64,000 nucleotides of DNA from an uncultured Bacteroidales bacterium (GCA_937896895.1 CALBNV010000048.1:34872-98871); one strand, 5' to 3'. Positions 8,246 through 17,137 are shown, numbered from the stretch's first letter. Made by a program: numbers and translations. The notes: generated from the sequence alone by a model not told the origin.

Positions 8246-9103
8246 CTACTCCTTCCCGAACTCCACCTTCTCCGGGTTATAAAGTTTGACCGTCTTCGTG
8301 CCTTTGGTCACCTCCACGCTCGGGCAGTTGGTGCAGGGTTCGCCCATTTCGCCTAAGGCTTCAGCTTTGCCTTCCTCGATGCCTTCTTCTTTGCCGCGAG
8401 CATAGCCGGCAGCATCGCCTTCATTAAAGGCAATCGGATAGATAGCCACTATGGGTGTCAGTATAGCAATAGCGGCTTGCTTGTTTTCGTTTATCGTCTT
8501 TCTATTAGTGGCATTAGTGATATTGGTCACATGCACTGCCACTAACGACTGCATGTAGGTACTTTCCGGATGCCCGCCCATAGCCCCGTTGATGGCATCC
8601 AGGGCAGCTTGCTTATCCGTTGACTCTTGCGTTGAATAAATATTGGAATTGAAATACCCACCATGCCAAGCCGTTTGGTTATCAGTTGGTGCAGCATTAT
8701 AATTCCAATCTTCAGGCAAAATGAGGGTTACAGGGGCCTGAGCAGTGCCGGCACCGTTAAATGCATCACTGGCAAATGAAGTAGCTACTCCTTCAAAAGT
8801 AATGGAGGTCAGATTGCTGCAGTCTTGGAAAACATTCCCCATAATCGTTGTAATGGTACCGGGTAGGGTCATAGAGATTAGTTTGGACCCTTTAAAAGCG
8901 TTTACAGTAATTGTTGTAACATCACTGTCGAAGGTGATTGTACCCTTCTGAGTGTCTGGAGACCAAGCGTGAGATGAAACTGGAATCATAAATTCCTCAC
9001 CACTGAGAGTCAACGCTTCCGTTGCTGTGTAAGTAATAGAGTTTTGTGCCCATAGTCCTGCGGATAGCGTCAGGGCGAGGAAAATTGAAAATAGTTTTTT
9101 CAT
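8246..9103 (-). CDS. Secreted LRR_5-type protein with helical linker and shared tail
   Basis: A 285-residue protein with a signal peptide (MKKLFSIFLALTLSAGLWAQ). Two or three degenerate BspA-like repeats follow (AFKGSKLISMTLPGTITTI, VFQDCSNLTSITFEG), then the NGAGTAQAPV...AWHGGYFN module shared with the protein at 2911. An alanine-rich helical segment and a charged stretch GYARGKEEGIEEGKAEA come next, then the tail: LGEMGEPC, Cys 260, KGTKTVKLYN, PEKVEFGKE. It looks like a shortened relative of the 505-residue LRR protein with an added helical spacer. A TATCTTTG box lies at 9132-9139. Confidence 0.8.
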   Translation of the reverse strand: MKKLFSIFLALTLSAGLWAQNSITYTATEALTLSGEEFMIPVSSHAWSPDTQKGTITFDSDVTTITVNAFKGSKLISMTLPGTITTIMGNVFQDCSNLTSITFEGVATSFASDAFNGAGTAQAPVTLILPEDWNYNAAPTDNQTAWHGGYFNSNIYSTQESTDKQAALDAINGAMGGHPESTYMQSLVAVHVTNITNATNRKTINENKQAAIAILTPIVAIYPIAFNEGDAAGYARGKEEGIEEGKAEALGEMGEPCTNCPSVEVTKGTKTVKLYNPEKVEFGKE

Positions 9104-9131
9104 TTGCGACTATATATTTCTGTTTTAGCCG

Positions 9132-9139
9132 CAAAGATA
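9132..9139 (-). promoter_or_regulatory. -7 box TATCTTTG
   Basis: Minus-strand TATCTTTG followed by CGGC, 29 bases upstream of ATG 9103; matches the TAnnTTTG consensus. Confidence 0.6.
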
Positions 9140-9245
9140 CAACATTTTCCCATATACGTGAGAAATATCAGCGGAATATTTCCGTTAGTCCTTAGTCCTT
9201 TGACTTTAGACCTTTACCCTTTACCCTTTTCACCTTTCAACCTTT

Positions 9246-10526
9246 TTAAGGGCGCAGGCATCCGACGGGGACGACGCACACGCCATCCTGACGGCGATAG
9301 GCGTACAAACCGACAGCCGTCAACACCATCTTGAACGACGCACGGCCCAGTTTGTCAGTGTCTATCCGGTTCTCCAATTTGTTCAGCGACGCCACGGCTT
9401 CATTTATCAATGCCTCGCCGCCTAATTTTATCTCTACCAAACCATATCTCCCGTTTCTCAGATGAATGACGGCATCGCATTCCAGACCGGTCTTGTCCCG
9501 ATAATGATAAACCCTGCCACCTATCGCTTCCGCATAGACACGCAGGTCGCGCACGCAAAGCGTTTCAAAGAGCATCCCCAATGTGTTGATGTCGTCTATC
9601 AAGTCTTCGGGGCCGACACCCAAAGCGGCGGTCGCTATACTCGGATCCACAAAATACCGGGTGTCGGAAGTCCGCAATGCAGTCTTGCTGCGCAAATTGG
9701 GGCTCCATGCCGCCATGTCTTCAATGACAAATATCTTACGCAACGCGTTCAGATAAGATTGCATCGTGTCTTCTGTCAATGTATCCGTGTCATTCACCTT
9801 CACGTCGGCAAGCAGTGTGCCCAATGTGGCTTGCGTTCCTTGATGGCGGGCGTATGAACGCATGAGGCGTCTTGCCCTTTCTTCATTGCGCGTCACGCCG
9901 TCCGCGCGGGAGATGTCTGCCCTCACAAGCGCCTCGAAGTACTCTCGCACAGGAACCAGTTGGGCTTTTAAGGTGCGTTTGCTCAGTGTCTGAGGCCAAC
10001 CGCCACGGCAGATGAGATGAGCTATTTTGGGCAAATCCAAACTATTCGTTCCTTGCAAAGGCTCTTGATTATTCCGAAACATCTGTTGCAGACTGACGGA
10101 GCCATTGGAATCGCCCGACTCCCAAAGGGTCATGGGGCGCATGGTCAGCCACGCGAAACGGCCGGTGCCGGTGTGGGAAATCTTGTCAGTTTGCGGAGGG
10201 ACTGCGGAGCCTGTGAGGATAAACTGTCCGTCCTCCGCCCGTTGATCCACGGTGAAACGGACGGCATCCCAAATCTCGGGAATCAGCTGCCATTCGTCTA
10301 TCAGACGGGGAGTGGTACCAGCCAACACTTGATTCATATCGGTTTGTGCTAAATACAATGTGTCCTGTTTGGTGGCTGGATCGGCTACGTACAGGATACT
10401 GCCTGCGCATTGAGCGGCTGTGGTTGTCTTGCCGCAATATTTTGGTCCTTCCACCAACACGGCACCCATTGCATCCAATTTTTCCTGCAGTAATTCATCG
10501 ACAACTCGAGAGCGATATTCGTTCAT
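9246..10526 (-). CDS. AAA_14/DUF4143 ATP-binding protein, divergent subgroup
   Basis: A 426-residue protein. The Walker A motif is GPKYCGKTT (residues 27-35) and a Walker B-like LIDEWQ follows. There is a sensor-like FILTGSAVPP, then the DUF4143 part with RYFVDPSIATAALG, LGMLFETLCVRDLRVYAE, HYRDKTGLECDAVIHL and YGLVEIKLG. It is clearly more distant from the ATPases at 4793 and 15818 than these are from each other (CGK rather than SGK in Walker A, DEWQ rather than DEAQ). The ATG at 10526 is chosen because the -7 box at 10553-10560 leaves about 20 bases of leader. Its role is unknown. Confidence 0.88.
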   Translation of the reverse strand: MNEYRSRVVDELLQEKLDAMGAVLVEGPKYCGKTTTAAQCAGSILYVADPATKQDTLYLAQTDMNQVLAGTTPRLIDEWQLIPEIWDAVRFTVDQRAEDGQFILTGSAVPPQTDKISHTGTGRFAWLTMRPMTLWESGDSNGSVSLQQMFRNNQEPLQGTNSLDLPKIAHLICRGGWPQTLSKRTLKAQLVPVREYFEALVRADISRADGVTRNEERARRLMRSYARHQGTQATLGTLLADVKVNDTDTLTEDTMQSYLNALRKIFVIEDMAAWSPNLRSKTALRTSDTRYFVDPSIATAALGVGPEDLIDDINTLGMLFETLCVRDLRVYAEAIGGRVYHYRDKTGLECDAVIHLRNGRYGLVEIKLGGEALINEAVASLNKLENRIDTDKLGRASFKMVLTAVGLYAYRRQDGVCVVPVGCLRP

Positions 10527-10552
10527 ATTTTTTTGCACTTTTTTAACGACTG

Positions 10553-10560
10553 CAAAGATA
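10553..10560 (-). promoter_or_regulatory. -7 box TATCTTTG for the divergent DUF4143 gene
   Basis: Minus-strand TATCTTTG followed by CAG, about 27 bases upstream of ATG 10526. Confidence 0.6.
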
Positions 10561-10610
10561 CTACATTATTTTTTATAAATGCAAGAAAATCAGTAAAATA
10601 TTTTTTTTCA

Positions 10611-10679
10611 TTTGGCAAGTTGGACTGTTTTCATTTGGCAAGTTGGACTGTTTTCATTTGGCAAGTTGGACTGTTTTCA
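10611..10679. repeat. Three perfect 23-base direct repeats
   Basis: The unit begins TTTGGCAAGTTGGACTG and continues TTTTCA; copies start at 10611, 10634 and 10657 with no spacer. The stop codon of the tail-bearing LRR gene (10677-10679) lies inside the last copy. Unlike the heptamer repeats elsewhere this unit is seen only here. Confidence 0.9.
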
Positions 10680-12079
10680 TTCCGCCAACTTCTTGAACTT
10701 CACCTTCTCCGGATTATAAAGCCTGATAGTCTTTGTGCCTTTGCTGACCTCCACGGCGGGGCAGTCGTCGCATTCGGTGCCCATTTCGCCGAAGGCATTT
10801 GTCTTGCTGGCATTGTAAATCGGCAAGGCCACATTCAGTATCTGCAGGGCAATGTCTTTCGCCTCGGCTATTGTCGTAACGTCGGTTGCGTCGTTGATGG
10901 CGTCTATCTGTTCTTCGACTAAAGCTGCAAGAAGCGTGCCTGTTTCACCTTGCATGGCGGCCTCTATCTCGGCGAGGGCGGCGTACTTTGCTGGTTGCAG
11001 GATGATGACGGCCATGGCTGCATTTTTCGCAGCGACAATGGCGTCATATCCCGTTGCGCTGCCGATGGCGGCTTTGTAACCGTCTATTGTCTGCAAGTCG
11101 TCCTCCGTCAGGGTTGTCGCTTCTTCCGTTGCGCTGTCAATGGCGGCAAGGATGTCATTCTTTACAGGCCGCAGCTTGATGATGTCCAAGGCTGTGTTCT
11201 TTGCTGCATCAATGGCATCTTGTTTCGTTGCCAATGGTTGACCTGCAATTGTTTACAGCCTGAATGTCATCATCCGTCAGGCTCGTCACTCCTGCCATTG
11301 TTGCATCAATAACGGCAATGGCGGCTTCCTTTACAGCAATGATGTCGTATGCCTGAATGTTGGTGAATCCACCCCAGGAAGCATAGTTTTCGACATTGGG
11401 GACAAACACCGGAATGTTTTGGGGAACATAATAAAATACATTAGAACCCAATGAGGGAGAAGCTGTGGGCAAAACAACCATATAAGACAAACCCGAACAA
11501 CCATCGAATGCCCAGAGGTTAATTTGCGTCACGCTGCTTGGAATGGTGACGGAGGTCAAACCTGAACAACCATCGAATGTGCTTTCCTCAATTCCCGTCA
11601 TGTTGCCGGGGATGGTAATGGAGACCATGCCTGTACAATCCTTGAATATAGCTTTTCCAATACTCGTCACGCTGCTTGGAATGGAAACGGAAACCAAGCC
11701 CGAACAGCCTTGAAACGCCCGTTCTCCAATACTCGTCACACTGCTTGGAATGGTAACGGAAACCAAGCTCTTGCAGTTGTAGAAGGCATTTTTTCCAATA
11801 CTTGTCACACAGTTTGGTATGGCAATGGAAGTCAAGTCTGAACACTGATAAAATGCCAATTCCCCAATGCTTCTCACGGCGTCGTCGAATGTGATGACGC
11901 CTCTGCCCGCCACAGCGTCATATTCATTGCTGAGGATATTGGCGCCAAAGACTTCTGGTTTAGGTGAAATTTTCTGGCCACTCGCCGACGTGTACCAGAT
12001 TTCATTGTTCGGCTGTGTCTGGGCAATGGCCGCCATAGTGCAGCAGAGGACTGCAAGGATGAAGAATATTTTTTTTCAT
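10677..12079 (-). pseudogene. BspA-like LRR protein with helical repeats and shared tail, two frameshifts
   Basis: The expected protein starts at ATG 12079 with a signal peptide. An A8 run directly after the ATG puts it out of frame; with A7 it would read MKKIFFILAVLCCTMAAIAQ and join the long frame visible from 12036. That frame has about six LRR_5 repeats (IGKNAFYNCKSLVSVTIPSS and similar), then NVENYASWGGFTNIQAYDII and the start of an alanine-rich helical repeat. A second frame change at about 11230 separates this from the rest (10677-11234): further FIVAR-like helical repeats (DAIVAAKNAAMAVI) and the tail GEMGTEC, second Cys, KGTKTIRLYN, PEKVKFKK. Either the gene is off in this cell, is decaying, or carries assembly errors. 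Confidence 0.75.
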
Positions 12080-12113
12080 TGTGATGATTTTTATTTCATT
12101 TTAAAATCGGCGG

Positions 12114-12121
12114 CGAAGGTA
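12114..12121 (-). promoter_or_regulatory. -7-like box TACCTTCG
   Basis: Minus-strand TACCTTCG followed by CCGCC lies 35 bases upstream of ATG 12079. It departs from TAnnTTTG at one position, so it is a weaker call. Confidence 0.35.
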
Positions 12122-12130
12122 TGGTTTTTA

Positions 12131-12233
12131 AACACAAGTTTCACGAGCTTTTTAACACAAGTTACACGAGTTTCTAACCTCTAACCTCTAACCTCTAACC
12201 CCTAACCTCTAACCTCTAACCCCCTAACCTCCG
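12131..12233. repeat. AACACAAGTTTCACGAG pair followed by CCTCTAA tandem array
   Basis: Two 17-base units (12131-12147, 12154-12170; one mismatch) are followed by about eight CCTCTAA or CCCCTAA heptamers running up to and into the end of the radical SAM gene. The 17-base unit recurs at 27082-27120 in an unrelated gap. Confidence 0.8.
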
Positions 12234-13193
12234 TCCCTGCCATGTGCCGCGTTCCTCCATGCGTCGTTCTATCATCGCGAGCACTTGGTCGTAGCGCAGG
12301 CTTTCCCACGGCTTCGAGACGAGGAAACGCGGCGGCACCTCGCCGGCGAAACGCTCGATGACAATATTCGGATTTAATCTTTCGATGAAATCAATTACGA
12401 ACTCGATGTATTCTTCGAGCGAAAACAGCCGGAAGTCGGAGGGGTGGGAGAGGTATTCTTCGGCCATCGCGGTGTCTTTGAAGATTTGTAACTGATGGAA
12501 CTTCACCGTTGTGAGAGGCAGTCCGGAGATGATGTCGGCGGCGTGGAGCATCATGTCGCGTGTCTCGCCTGGCAGCCCGAAGATGAAGTGCCCGCCGCAC
12601 GGGAAGCCGTGTCTGTGTGTCATCTCGATTGCCGTGCATGCCGCCGCGAAGTCATGGCCGCGGTTCACGCGTCTCAACGTCTCGTCGTAAACCGACTCGA
12701 TTCCGTATTCTAAAATTATCACCGGCCTCTTAACTCCACTCTCAACACTCCAAACCTCACTCTCCGCTTGCAACTCCGAAAGCATCTCCAAGATCTCCTC
12801 GCTGATGCAGTCGGGGCGCGTGCCGATGACAATGCCTGACACAAGAGGGTGGGAGAGGGCTTCCCCGTAAATCTTCCGCAACTCGTGAATGGGCTTGTGG
12901 GTGTTCGTGTATGGCTGGAAATAGGCGAGATACGACTTCGCCCTGCGGTAACGCTGCTGATGGAACTCCATGCCCTCCTCGATCTGCTGTCTGATGCTTT
13001 TCTCCGGGCGGCAGTACGACGGGTTGAACGCATCGTCGCGGCAGAAGGTGCAGCCTCCGGTGCTGATCGTGCCGTCGCGGTTCGGACAGCTGAAGCCCGC
13101 GTCGATGCTTATCTTCTGCACGCGGCCGCCGAACTCGCGCGTGAAATACGAGTTGTAACTGTTGAACCGCCTGTCGTCTCCCCAAATATACAT
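12216..13193 (-). CDS. TIGR01212-family radical SAM protein (YhcC/YtqA-like)
   Basis: A 325-residue radical SAM enzyme. The iron-sulfur cysteines are C36, C48 and C51 in SCPNRDGTISTGGCTFC, the spaced pattern typical of the TIGR01212 family rather than plain CxxxCxxC. Family features follow: AYFQPYTNTH, GIVIGTRPDCI, ILEYGIESVYDETLRRVNRGH and GGHFIFGLPGE. The substrate of this family is not settled. The stop lies inside a CCTCTAA repeat array, so the last residues (QGRRLGG) may derive from repeat growth. It follows the LRR gene at 13244 by 50 bases filled with AAAGACT repeats. Confidence 0.88.
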   Translation of the reverse strand: MYIWGDDRRFNSYNSYFTREFGGRVQKISIDAGFSCPNRDGTISTGGCTFCRDDAFNPSYCRPEKSIRQQIEEGMEFHQQRYRRAKSYLAYFQPYTNTHKPIHELRKIYGEALSHPLVSGIVIGTRPDCISEEILEMLSELQAESEVWSVESGVKRPVIILEYGIESVYDETLRRVNRGHDFAAACTAIEMTHRHGFPCGGHFIFGLPGETRDMMLHAADIISGLPLTTVKFHQLQIFKDTAMAEEYLSHPSDFRLFSLEEYIEFVIDFIERLNPNIVIERFAGEVPPRFLVSKPWESLRYDQVLAMIERRMEERGTWQGRRLGG

Positions 13194-13212
13194 TCCAGTT
13201 GAAAGTTATAAA

Positions 13213-13243
13213 GTTCAAAGACTAAAGACTAAAGACTAAAGAC
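13213..13243. repeat. AAAGACT heptamer array
   Basis: Four to five tandem copies of AAAGACT lie between the LRR gene stop and the radical SAM gene start. Confidence 0.85.
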
Positions 13244-15622
13244 TCATCTCCCGAACTCCACCTTCTTCGGATTGTTATACGTCTTCGTGCTGTCGTCTTT
13301 GTATGTCACGCGCACGGTCGGCATGCCGTTCTCCTTGATGAACTCCACTTTCTTCAGGCCGTAGAGGGTGACGGTGCTGTCGTCCTGCTTGGTGATTTCG
13401 ACAAATGTTAAACCGCCGTCAATCACGATGCGCTCAACTCCCGAACCGCCGGTGTCCTTCAGGTAGGCGCGGAACGGGTCGATGCTGAGGCTGTTGGTGT
13501 GGACAAACTCGCCGCCTTGCTGTTCATACAAACCGTTTTCCGTGAGCTCCTTAGCTTGGAAATTGCCTTTCAGCGCGAAGTCGCCGACGGTCTGCTCGGA
13601 TGCCGTGATGTTGACGGGTACGCTTGTGGCTGGGGCCGCGGGCGTTGCCGTAAGCGTGAAGCTGGCGTTGCCCGTCTGGTTCCTGAACAGGTAAGGCTTG
13701 CCCGCCTCGATGTTTTCGGCTACTGAAAGGGTGAGTGTGCCGTTTGCCGCATCCACGTTGTCGATAGAGAAGAACACGATTCCCGAGTGGCTCGAAGGCA
13801 CGAAAGGAAGAATGATCGTTCCCCATTGGTTGGGTTCAAGCATGCCGTGGTAGCGTGCCTCGGTGAAGCCACCCGCCGGATAGTTCGCCAACGAAGTGCC
13901 GATATAGGGTTTCTCGCTGTCGGTGAGGTCGAGGAGTTTTGAGGATAAGTTATTGCAAAAATAGAATGCATACTGATCAATCAAAGGGACAGACTTGAAT
14001 GTTACCGACTGCAGACCAATACAATCATCGAATGCAAGTTTTCCAATGCTTGCCACGCTGTTTCCCATCGTTACAGACGTCAGAGCTGAACAATGTGCAA
14101 ATGCAGATTCTCCAATGTTTGCCACGCTGTTTCCTATCGTTACAGACGTCAGGGCAGAACATCGTTCAAATGCGGATTTACCAATGCCTGCCACGCTGTT
14201 TCCTATCGTCACAGACGTCAAGGCCGAACAGTTATAGAATGTAAACTCACCGATATAGTTCAACCCGTCAGAAAGCAGGATGTTCTGAAGACTTGTACAC
14301 TCATGGAAAGCATAGTTTCCAATGCTCGTCACACTACTTGGGACGGATACTGACACAAGGCTGTAGCACTGGTAGAAAGCAAATTCTCCAATGCTCGTCA
14401 CACTACTTGGGATGGACACGGAAACAAGGCTGGAACACTGACGGAAAGCAAGGTTGCCAATATCAGCGATGGACGAAGGCAGCACCACGGAAACAAGGTT
14501 GGAGCAGCCATAGAAGCAACTTCCGGAATAACTGAATTCAGGCGGATTGCCGTTGTGGAACTGCACACCGTGGTTGCCCATGTGGACGTGCAGTGCCGGG
14601 AAATTATTACCGAGTGTATGTCCAGCCGTCTCTCCATTGTTTGTGGTGTACCATATTTCGTTGTACGGAGGTCCTGCCACCACTTTCCCTCTCAAGAAGC
14701 TGTTGGCGTTGTATGTGTTGTAGTTTTCCTCCAGCACATAGTATTTCAGGTTTGGGCTGCAATCATCGAAGCAATCATCACCAAATGACGATGGTGGCGT
14801 GTCGCCGAGCAACGCCACCGATTCCAGTTTTTCGCAGTTGTTGAAAGCATCTTCTCCGATAGTTTCCACGTTGCCGTCGATAGCCACCGACTTCAGCTCG
14901 TTGCAGTTATAGAATGCTTCTTCGGCAATTGTCTGCACTCCGCCGCCTATGGCAACGAATTTCAGCGCATCACACTTGTAGAAAGCTTGCTTGCCTATTT
15001 GGGCCATCGGGGCTGAGGCTGATATGACGACGGTTTCCAGTGCGTCACAGCCCTCGAATGCGCCATCTGCGTTACCTTGCGACGACCATCTGATTTCTTT
15101 CAACTTAGTACCCAAGTTGACGGACTTCAGACTCTCACAATTATAAAAAGCCTCGGGATAGATGATCTCAACGTTGTCGCAGGAAAAGGACTTCAGCGCG
15201 ATGCAGTCGTAGAAAGCGCATCTGCCGATGTACTTCACCGATGGTGGCACATTGACTGACTTTAAATTGTCGCAGTCCTCAAAGACACCCGTACCATCTG
15301 TCGCACCTCCAATCTGCACAACAGTATTCGGAAGACTGATAGCCGTAAGGTCGTCTTCGTCATAGAAAGCCTCGTCGTTTATTTCGGTAACATCACCACT
15401 TAACTTAATGATGTATTTGCCGAACCAAAAATCATGACTAATTATCGTATGTCCGCAGAGAGTCTCTCCTACATCATAATTGCTGTCATCAAGTATGCCT
15501 CCATCTTTGGTCAAGTACCAGATTTCATCGTTAGGCGGTGTGTCGAGTTGCGCCAAAGCCGGAGACGTGCAGCGCATCACCAGCACTGCGGAAAGTATGA
15601 GTTTGAGAATTTTTCTGTTCAT
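13244..15622 (-). CDS. Large BspA-like LRR surface protein
   Basis: A 792-residue protein with a signal peptide (MNRKILKLILSAVLVMRCTS, cleavage near ALA). Two blocks of BspA/LRR_5 repeats follow: a divergent one (AFYDCIALKSFSCDNVEII type) and a second with nearly identical repeats (SIGEFAFYQCYSLVSVSVPS, CSALTSVTIGNSVAxIG). Next is a beta-rich domain with NQWGTIILPF and AGKPYLFRNQTG, seen in many Bacteroidota surface proteins. The C-terminus has two related motifs, STVTLYGLKKVEFIK and STKTYNNPKKVEFGR, which look like distant versions of the LYNPEKVEF end of the tail in the neighbours but lack GEMG and the CxxC. ATG 15622 is chosen for the signal peptide; a TATCTTTG box lies at 15673-15680. Confidence 0.85.
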   Translation of the reverse strand: MNRKILKLILSAVLVMRCTSPALAQLDTPPNDEIWYLTKDGGILDDSNYDVGETLCGHTIISHDFWFGKYIIKLSGDVTEINDEAFYDEDDLTAISLPNTVVQIGGATDGTGVFEDCDNLKSVNVPPSVKYIGRCAFYDCIALKSFSCDNVEIIYPEAFYNCESLKSVNLGTKLKEIRWSSQGNADGAFEGCDALETVVISASAPMAQIGKQAFYKCDALKFVAIGGGVQTIAEEAFYNCNELKSVAIDGNVETIGEDAFNNCEKLESVALLGDTPPSSFGDDCFDDCSPNLKYYVLEENYNTYNANSFLRGKVVAGPPYNEIWYTTNNGETAGHTLGNNFPALHVHMGNHGVQFHNGNPPEFSYSGSCFYGCSNLVSVVLPSSIADIGNLAFRQCSSLVSVSIPSSVTSIGEFAFYQCYSLVSVSVPSSVTSIGNYAFHECTSLQNILLSDGLNYIGEFTFYNCSALTSVTIGNSVAGIGKSAFERCSALTSVTIGNSVANIGESAFAHCSALTSVTMGNSVASIGKLAFDDCIGLQSVTFKSVPLIDQYAFYFCNNLSSKLLDLTDSEKPYIGTSLANYPAGGFTEARYHGMLEPNQWGTIILPFVPSSHSGIVFFSIDNVDAANGTLTLSVAENIEAGKPYLFRNQTGNASFTLTATPAAPATSVPVNITASEQTVGDFALKGNFQAKELTENGLYEQQGGEFVHTNSLSIDPFRAYLKDTGGSGVERIVIDGGLTFVEITKQDDSTVTLYGLKKVEFIKENGMPTVRVTYKDDSTKTYNNPKKVEFGR

Positions 15623-15672
15623 GAATTTTTGCGTATAAATAATCTTCAAGATTAAATGTGAATTTCGGGCGG

Positions 15673-15680
15673 CAAAGATA
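15673..15680 (-). promoter_or_regulatory. -7 box TATCTTTG for the large LRR gene
   Basis: Minus-strand TATCTTTG followed by CCGCC, 51 bases upstream of ATG 15622. Confidence 0.6.
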
Positions 15681-15763
15681 AGACATTTTTTTGATTATAA
15701 AAGTTTAAAAGTTTAATGATTGAGAGGTTTGAAGATTTATTTGCGCATATTTGAAAAAAGTGG

Positions 15764-15771
15764 TATTTTTG
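15764..15771 (+). promoter_or_regulatory. -7 box TATTTTTG for the DUF4143 ATPase
   Basis: Plus-strand GTGGTATTTTTGCGGCC, nearly identical to the box ahead of the ATPase at 4793, including a preceding GATTTATTTG and TTGAAAAAAG. Confidence 0.65.
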
Positions 15772-15817
15772 CGGCCTGAAATAAATTTTAAAGTCGAACT
15801 TTAAATTTGTCATAATA

Positions 15818-17005
15818 ATGAATAATCAACTTATAACCAGAGACTTAAGCACGAACATTGATAGGATTTTCAATTATTTTTCTGTCGTGACAATGATTGG
15901 TCCGAGACAGTCGGGCAAGACGACGATGTGCCGGAGTCTCTATGCCGACCTTCCGTATGTCAATTTGGAGGACGCCTCCACGTTGTTGGAGGTTCAGCAG
16001 GACCCCAAGGCCTTTTTGACAAAATGGGAGCAGGGCATGATAATAGATGAAGCCCAGCGGTATCCCGACATTTTTTCATATCTCCAGGTATTGGTTGACG
16101 AGGACCGGATACGTGGCAACAGCAGCCGTCGGTTTGTCGTCACCGGCAGTGCCAATTTCGCACTAATGGAGCGTGTCTCGCAATCGATGGCCGGGCGCAC
16201 CGCGGTCGTCACTCTTCTGCCGCTGTCAACGCATGAGATATTGTCGCGGCATCCTCAGTTCTCCACCGATGAAAGAATATTGAGGGGCGGTTATCCTGCG
16301 TTGTGGGTGAACGACATAGCCGGAAGGGATTTGATTTTCAGCAACTACTACACAACATACGTGGAAAGGGATTTGAGGCAATTGGTGCAGGTCAAGGATC
16401 TATTTCAGTTTAACACTTTCATGCGTCTGTGCGCGGGACGGATAGGCACAGAGTGCAACGCTTCGGCATTGGCGGTGGCGGTCGGAGTCAGCGTGCCCAC
16501 CATTCAGTCTTGGCTGAGTGTTCTGGAGGCGTCGTACATCATATATCCATTGCGTCCGTACTATGCCAACATAAAGAAACGTCTGGTGAAAACACCCAAG
16601 CTGTATTTTTATGACACAGGCTTGGCGAGTTGGCTGTTAGGCATTCATTCCGTGGAGCAGGTGGCAACCCATCCGCTGCGGGGCAATCTGTTTGAGAACA
16701 TGGTCATCAACGAATTTGTAAAGGAGCGGCATAATCATTTGCAGATGCCGAATCTGTATTATTACAAAGACCAGCAACAGCACGAAGTCGATTTGCTGTC
16801 GGTGGCGGATGACGGCACTTTTTCGGCGTATGAAATAAAGTCAGGCCAAACGTACCGCCCGGAGTACTTTGACGGCCTGCGCTATTTGAAGGGTTTGTTC
16901 ACCGACACGATGACATCTTCCCGGGTCGTTTATGATGGCGACCAGTCCAATCCGTCGCCGACGGACGGCCTCATGAATTATCGCGCCGTCGGCGGGGAAA
17001 GGTGA
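15818..17005 (+). CDS. AAA_14/DUF4143 ATP-binding protein
   Basis: A 395-residue protein. Walker A is GPRQSGKTT (28-36), Walker B is MIIDEAQ (74-80), and the sensor-like stretch is VVTGSANFALM. The DUF4143 domain contains LYFYDTGLASWLLG, HPLRGNLFENMVINEF and HEVDLLSVADD...YEIKSG. It shares the layout and upstream sequence of the ATPase at 4793 but is clearly diverged from it. It is divergent from the large LRR gene, the same arrangement as the 4793 gene next to the LRR gene at 4428. Role unknown; the nuclease-like EVD...EIK motif is a family feature. Confidence 0.9.
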   Translation: MNNQLITRDLSTNIDRIFNYFSVVTMIGPRQSGKTTMCRSLYADLPYVNLEDASTLLEVQQDPKAFLTKWEQGMIIDEAQRYPDIFSYLQVLVDEDRIRGNSSRRFVVTGSANFALMERVSQSMAGRTAVVTLLPLSTHEILSRHPQFSTDERILRGGYPALWVNDIAGRDLIFSNYYTTYVERDLRQLVQVKDLFQFNTFMRLCAGRIGTECNASALAVAVGVSVPTIQSWLSVLEASYIIYPLRPYYANIKKRLVKTPKLYFYDTGLASWLLGIHSVEQVATHPLRGNLFENMVINEFVKERHNHLQMPNLYYYKDQQQHEVDLLSVADDGTFSAYEIKSGQTYRPEYFDGLRYLKGLFTDTMTSSRVVYDGDQSNPSPTDGLMNYRAVGGER

Positions 17006-17129
17006 AGGGGGGACAAAGGTTTAAAGGTAAAATGGGAAAGGGGTTAGAGCTCAAACATCGAGGTTTTCATCCGCTCACTTTTTTCAAAAATCACATGAAA
17101 TTTTCATGCCGCGAAAGTGCAAAAAATGT

Positions 17130-17137
17130 TAATTTTG
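17130..17137 (+). promoter_or_regulatory. -7 box TAATTTTG for the DUF2027/Smr gene
   Basis: Plus-strand TAATTTTG followed by CAGCC, 30 bases before ATG 17167. Confidence 0.6.

Noticed and set aside
10611..10679. Possible mini-CRISPR from three identical 23-base units
   Set aside because: No spacers between copies and no cas genes.
4793..17005. DUF4143 ATPases as transposases or an insertion sequence family
   Set aside because: No terminal inverted repeats or target duplications were seen around the intact copies, and the family is AAA ATPase, not a transposase.
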